A stretch of DNA of 10,454 bases from ZC4RG29 sp036563875 (lineage in GTDB: Bacteria; Bacteroidota; Bacteroidia; Cytophagales; Cyclobacteriaceae). Below the pieces are notes generated by a model. It was given only the letters and a program-made list of their open reading frames with translations, was not told the origin of the DNA and made no database searches. Positions 6,745-10,454 of this stretch are shown here, one piece after another (the first letter of the stretch is position 1; each line of letters opens with the position of its first letter). Both the position numbers and the translations under genes were made by a program. The stretch lies in the NCBI GenBank assembly GCA_036563875.1, contig DATCLO010000106.1, forward strand, positions 1 to 10,454. Direction: 5' to 3'.

Positions 6745-8651
6745 TACAGGAGTCCATATGGCTTATCCCGTTGTTACCGCTGGCTGGATTCATCGCTATC
6801 AGCCTGTTGAACAAGCGTGTACCTCATTCAACAGTGTCAGTGTTAGCACCCGGCGTAGTGTTCGCGGCTTTCCTGTTGTCGGTATGGGTGTTTACAAAGC
6901 TTCTTTCTAACCCGTTAACCGTTCTTTCCACAAGTGAGTTTACCTGGTTTTCGTCGGGAGGGTTTAGCGTTTCGTTTTCGCTCCTGGCCGATCGACTCAG
7001 TTCGTTAATGATGCTCATCATCACAGGTGTGGGATTTCTTATCCACGTGTATTCGGTGGGCTATATGCACGGTGATGAAGGGTACAATCGCTTTTTCTCC
7101 TATCTCAACCTCTTCATCTTCTTCATGCTCATCCTCGTGATGGGCTCGAACTATCTGCTGATGTTTGTAGGATGGGAGGGGGTAGGACTTTGTTCTTATC
7201 TGCTGATCGGTTTCTGGTTCAGGAACCAGGATTACAACGACGCTGCCAAGAAAGCGTTTATCATGAACCGCATTGGTGACCTGGGAATGATCCTCGGTAT
7301 CATCCTCGTCTTCGTGCATTTTGGAAGCATCGCTTACGCGGACGTGTTTGCCTCGGCTGCCGACGTCGGGAAAGTTGATCCGATCATCACCTGGATCGCC
7401 ATCCTTCTCTTTATAGGCGCCATCGGAAAGAGTGCCCAGATACCATTGTTTACGTGGTTGCCCGACGCGATGGCGGGTCCTACGCCGGTGTCGGCCCTCA
7501 TCCACGCTGCAACCATGGTGACGGCCGGTATATACATGATTGCGCGAAGCAATATCCTGTATACGCTGTCGTCAATTGCGCTTGATGTTGTTGCTGTGAC
7601 AGGAATAGCGACGGCGTTGTTGGCGGCGACTATTGCGTTGCGTCAGAATGATATCAAGAAGGTTCTTGCTTACTCGACGGTAAGTCAGCTCGGCCTTATG
7701 TTCGTGGCTATGGGAACGGGTGCGTACGCTACAGGCATGTTTCACATGATGACGCACGCATTCTTCAAGGCATTGCTGTTCCTCGGCGCGGGAAGCGTTA
7801 TTCACGCCATGAGTGGTGAGCAGGATATTCGAAGAATGGGTGGTCTCTCCAAACACCTTCCAGTAACGTGGTTAACCTTTCTGATTGCAACGCTTGCGAT
7901 AGCAGGTATTCCACCCTTGTCAGGCTTTTTCTCCAAGGATGAAATCCTTGCGAACGCATTTTCGGATAGCACGTGGTTGTGGATCGTAGCGGCGTTTACC
8001 TCTTTGCTCACCGTATTTTATATGTTTAGGTTGTTGTTCCTTACATTCAAAGGAGCGCCGCGGATGGACGAACACGTGAAAAGTCACCTTCATGAATCAC
8101 CGCGCACCATGACCATCCCATTGATTGTGCTGGCTGTGTTGTCGGTAGTCGGCGGCTGGGTGAATATTCCCGAGATGTTAGGCGGTGGACATGCATTCAG
8201 CAATTACCTCGCGCCGGTGTTTGCAGATTCAAAGCGGCTGATGGAAGTGCATCACATATCTCATGGCACAGAGTTGACATTGATGGGTGTTATCGTGGCA
8301 CTCACAGTTATTCTGATAGTGTTTGCCTATCGTGCTTACGTTAGGTTGGGTCAAGTGCCCGAATTTGACGATACGAAACTTGCGGGTGTCGCGCGTCTGC
8401 TCAACCGCAAATACTATATCGACGAGATATACGAGGCACTCATTGTTCGCCCGCTTTACCTGTTCTCAACGATAATGTATGAGATCGTTGACCGATCATT
8501 GGTTGATCGGGTTGTAAATGGCACGGCTGTATTGGTACGCGGACTTGGTCAGGCGTTTCGCAGAGTGCAAACGGGGAATACCGGATTTTATGTCTTTATG
8601 ATGGCGGCTGCGGTGCTGCTCCTGATCACGATTAAAATGCTTGTACTGTAA
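6738..8651 (+). CDS. nuoL: NADH-quinone oxidoreductase subunit L (ND5-type, antiporter-like)
   Basis: Distal proton-pumping subunit of the membrane arm, related to Mrp cation/proton antiporter subunits. It has 637 aa, the usual size, and many hydrophobic segments. The key charged residues are intact: Glu147 in GWEGVGLCSYLLIGFW, Lys231 in GKSAQIPLFTWLPDAMAG, His256 in ALIHAATMV, His340 and Lys344 in MMTHAFFKALLF, and Lys400 in SGFFSKDEI. The C-terminal part, from about residue 545 to 637, matches the long lateral helix HL plus its anchoring transmembrane helix, including the NRKYYIDEIYEALIV segment before it. The start overlaps the nuoK stop by 7 nt, and the stop shares one base with the nuoM start (TAATG). 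Confidence 0.99.
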   Translation: MVVQESIWLIPLLPLAGFIAISLLNKRVPHSTVSVLAPGVVFAAFLLSVWVFTKLLSNPLTVLSTSEFTWFSSGGFSVSFSLLADRLSSLMMLIITGVGFLIHVYSVGYMHGDEGYNRFFSYLNLFIFFMLILVMGSNYLLMFVGWEGVGLCSYLLIGFWFRNQDYNDAAKKAFIMNRIGDLGMILGIILVFVHFGSIAYADVFASAADVGKVDPIITWIAILLFIGAIGKSAQIPLFTWLPDAMAGPTPVSALIHAATMVTAGIYMIARSNILYTLSSIALDVVAVTGIATALLAATIALRQNDIKKVLAYSTVSQLGLMFVAMGTGAYATGMFHMMTHAFFKALLFLGAGSVIHAMSGEQDIRRMGGLSKHLPVTWLTFLIATLAIAGIPPLSGFFSKDEILANAFSDSTWLWIVAAFTSLLTVFYMFRLLFLTFKGAPRMDEHVKSHLHESPRTMTIPLIVLAVLSVVGGWVNIPEMLGGGHAFSNYLAPVFADSKRLMEVHHISHGTELTLMGVIVALTVILIVFAYRAYVRLGQVPEFDDTKLAGVARLLNRKYYIDEIYEALIVRPLYLFSTIMYEIVDRSLVDRVVNGTAVLVRGLGQAFRRVQTGNTGFYVFMMAAAVLLLITIKMLVL

Positions 8652-10111
8652 TGGCGCTGACGCTGTTGATATTCTGGCCTCTCGCTGCCGCGATCGTTGT
8701 GATGGCGCTGAAGACGCGTTATGCTCGCACGTTTGCTTCTTTTGCCGCGATCCTTGAATTGCTGATCAGTCTATGGGTTGTGTTGCAATTCCGTGCAGAT
8801 GCCTCTACGCAATTTGAGACGAACGTCCCCTGGATTGCCTCGCTTGGCATTCAGTATCACGTCGGACTGGACGGCATCAGTTTGTTGCTCGTGTTGCTGA
8901 CAACGGGATTGACGCCGTTCATCGTTTGGGCTTCCAATACAGCGCGGTCGCGTTCCTTTTACGCGCTCATGCTTGTCATGGAGATGGCGCTTGTAGGTGT
9001 GTTCAGCGCGTTGGATGGGTTTCTTTTCTATGTCTTCTGGGAATTGGCGCTTATCCCCATTTACATCCTGTGTCTGCGCTGGGGTACAGCAAACAGCGGG
9101 GCGATAACATTGAAGTTTTTCATTTACACGCTCGCCGGTAGCTTGCTGATGCTTGTGGCGCTCATATATGTATACTTCCACACGCCGGCGCCCCACACGT
9201 TTGATATTCAGGCGTTGTACGATGCTGCCCGAGGACTACCTGGCGCGCATCAGCGTTGGATCTTCTGGGCGTTGTTTATCGCCTTTGCTATTAAGATGCC
9301 CGTGTTTCCATTCCATACATGGCAACCCGATACCTATCAGGCCGCGCCAGCGCAGGGAACAATGCTGTTGTCCGGGATCATGCTCAAGATGGGTGTTTAT
9401 GGTCTCATTCGCTGGCTTCTTCCCCTTGTACCTCTGGGCGTTCAAGCGGAGGGTACAACTGCGCTGACATTGGCGGTGATAGGCATCGTGTTCGCCTCCT
9501 GCATCGCGATCGTGCAGAAGGATTTGAAGAGACTCGTCGCATACTCGTCGATGGCGCACGTGGGATTGATTGCGGCAGGTATACTCACGCTCGATCGTAT
9601 CGGCATTCAGGGCGCGATGATTCAAATGATCAGCCACGGGATAATTGTAGTGGCGCTGTTTTATGTGATCGATATTATCCAGTCACGCCTGAACACAGAA
9701 GACATGACGAGTCTTGGTGCGATTAGACTGGAAGCCCCGGTTTTCGCGACGGTATTCATGATCGTGTTGCTGGGAAGCATCGCGTTGCCGCTTACGAGTG
9801 GATTTGTCGGCGAATTCATGCTGATCAATTCGTTGTTCAGGTTCGATACGTGGCTGGGTGTATTTGGCGCGCTTACGATGATACTGGGTGCAGTATATAT
9901 GCTACGCAGCTACCAGGTCACGGTGCTCGGCGAGAGCCGAGAGGCCGCGGGCTTGTTTGCCGACCTGACGACTCAAGAAAGGCTAGTGTTGTATCCGCTG
10001 GTGCTCCTTGTGCTGGTGCTTGGTGTCTTTCCCTCGCCGGTGCTGAAGTTATCGGAAGCGGCGGTCGACTCGATGGTGACGATGCTGCAGCAATACTATA
10101 CGATGCGATAA
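8651..10111 (+). CDS. nuoM: NADH-quinone oxidoreductase subunit M (ND4-type, antiporter-like)
   Basis: Second antiporter-like proton-pumping subunit, placed between NuoL and NuoN in the membrane arm. It has 486 aa, normal for the family, with about 13-14 hydrophobic segments. Conserved functional residues are Glu131 in FWELALIPIY, Lys215 in AIKMPVFPFHTW, Lys246 in SGIMLKMGVYG, His329 in MISHGIIVVALFY and Glu388 in GFVGEFMLINS. The motif after FHTW reads QPDTYQAAPAQGTM, where many phyla have LPDAH and similar; I associate the QPDTY form with Bacteroidota. Translation begins on the last base of the nuoL stop codon. nuoN starts one base after its TAA. A 6-bp hairpin with a GAGA loop (9926-9941) lies in the coding sequence and is probably incidental. 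Confidence 0.99.
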   Translation: MALTLLIFWPLAAAIVVMALKTRYARTFASFAAILELLISLWVVLQFRADASTQFETNVPWIASLGIQYHVGLDGISLLLVLLTTGLTPFIVWASNTARSRSFYALMLVMEMALVGVFSALDGFLFYVFWELALIPIYILCLRWGTANSGAITLKFFIYTLAGSLLMLVALIYVYFHTPAPHTFDIQALYDAARGLPGAHQRWIFWALFIAFAIKMPVFPFHTWQPDTYQAAPAQGTMLLSGIMLKMGVYGLIRWLLPLVPLGVQAEGTTALTLAVIGIVFASCIAIVQKDLKRLVAYSSMAHVGLIAAGILTLDRIGIQGAMIQMISHGIIVVALFYVIDIIQSRLNTEDMTSLGAIRLEAPVFATVFMIVLLGSIALPLTSGFVGEFMLINSLFRFDTWLGVFGALTMILGAVYMLRSYQVTVLGESREAAGLFADLTTQERLVLYPLVLLVLVLGVFPSPVLKLSEAAVDSMVTMLQQYYTMR

Positions 10112-10112
10112 G

Positions 10113-10454
10113 ATGATTGCGGTATACATAATTTCCGGACTTGGCATTCTCTCGCTGCTCGCGGAGGTCGCAAACCTGAAGCGGTGGCTTCTTCCTGTGG
10201 CTATCGCGGGATTGCTAGCCGCGGTTGGATTGGCAGCGACGGAGTGGAATACGTCGCAGGCGTACTTTCACGATATGCTGCGGTTCGACAACCAGGCCCT
10301 GGCGTTCAGCATGATCATCGCACTTGCCGGATTGCTTTGGTTCTTGATGTCGGCCCAGTACGTGCGCGAGCGCACTGATATTAGCGATTACACCGCACTC
10401 GTCATGTTTTCCCTGGCAGGGGCGGTGTTTATGGTGTCCTATTACAACATGGTG
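10113..10454 (+). CDS. nuoN: NADH-quinone oxidoreductase subunit N (ND2-type), 5' part
   Basis: Third antiporter-like membrane subunit, contacting NuoK. Only the first 114 codons lie in the window, and the frame is open to the right edge, so the gene is cut by the window and not broken. The ATG at 10113 follows the nuoM stop after one base. Hydrophobic segments are seen at about 3-19, 26-43, 63-80 and 93-110. The last begins just after the RTDISDYTALVMFSLAG stretch (87-103), which resembles the corresponding NuoN region in Bacteroidota. The charged catalytic residues lie beyond the window and cannot be checked. Identification rests on position after nuoM, topology and partial resemblance. Confidence 0.9.
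   Translation, partial: MIAVYIISGLGILSLLAEVANLKRWLLPVAIAGLLAAVGLAATEWNTSQAYFHDMLRFDNQALAFSMIIALAGLLWFLMSAQYVRERTDISDYTALVMFSLAGAVFMVSYYNMV

Noticed and set aside
8492..8510. Inverted repeat CCGATCA-TTGGT-TGATCGG near the 3' end of nuoL.
   Set aside because: It is coding (part of DRSLVDR), has no T-run after it, and the gene continues for some 140 nt, so it is not a terminator.
9926..9941. Perfect 6-bp hairpin CTCGGC-GAGA-GCCGAG with a GNRA-type tetraloop inside nuoM.
   Set aside because: It lies within well-conserved coding sequence, has no T-tract, and one such short stem is expected by chance in 10 kb; no sign of a regulatory RNA.

Overview
This window is an almost unbroken run of genes for the proton-pumping NADH:quinone oxidoreductase (respiratory complex I, NDH-1), all on the + strand, in the canonical order nuoD-E-F-G-H-I-J-K-L-M-N. 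Ten genes are complete. nuoN runs off the right edge after 114 codons. nuoA, nuoB and nuoC are not in the window and, by synteny, should lie just to the left.

The sequence points to a member of the Bacteroidota, most likely in or near the Chitinophagales; this is inferred, because no marker gene is present. NuoG is short (335 aa), with the ferredoxin-like domains but without the large molybdopterin-oxidoreductase-like domain of enterobacterial or mitochondrial homologues. NuoM carries an FHTWQPDTYQ motif and NuoH an ETELVGGYHTEYSSM stretch, which I associate with this phylum. Shine-Dalgarno sequences are essentially absent before the start codons. NuoD is separate from NuoC, unlike the E. coli NuoCD fusion.

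Layout: 1-36 is a short leader made mostly of tandem ATCAACAC octamers. nuoD spans 37-1251. A 100-bp spacer (1252-1351), the only real intergenic gap, ends in another ATCAACAC array. From nuoE (1352) to the right edge the genes overlap or nearly touch: nuoE/F, nuoG/H and nuoH/I share ATGA, nuoJ/K overlap by 11 nt, nuoK/L by 7 nt, nuoL/M by 1 nt, and the remaining gaps are 9, 7 and 1 nt. This suggests one transcript with translational coupling.

Together, NuoE, NuoF and NuoG form the NADH-oxidising arm (FMN plus Fe-S clusters). NuoD and NuoI belong to the quinone-reducing arm, with NuoH at the membrane junction. NuoJ, K, L, M and N form the proton-translocating membrane arm. Nearly all catalytic and cluster-ligand residues I could check are intact, so the complex looks functional. 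The main exception is the N7-cluster region of NuoG, where the cysteine pattern is altered.

I found no mobile element, CRISPR array, RNA gene, defence system or undescribed multi-gene system. The points most worth a second look are the octamer repeats abutting two start codons and the remodelled C-terminal cysteine cluster of the short NuoG.
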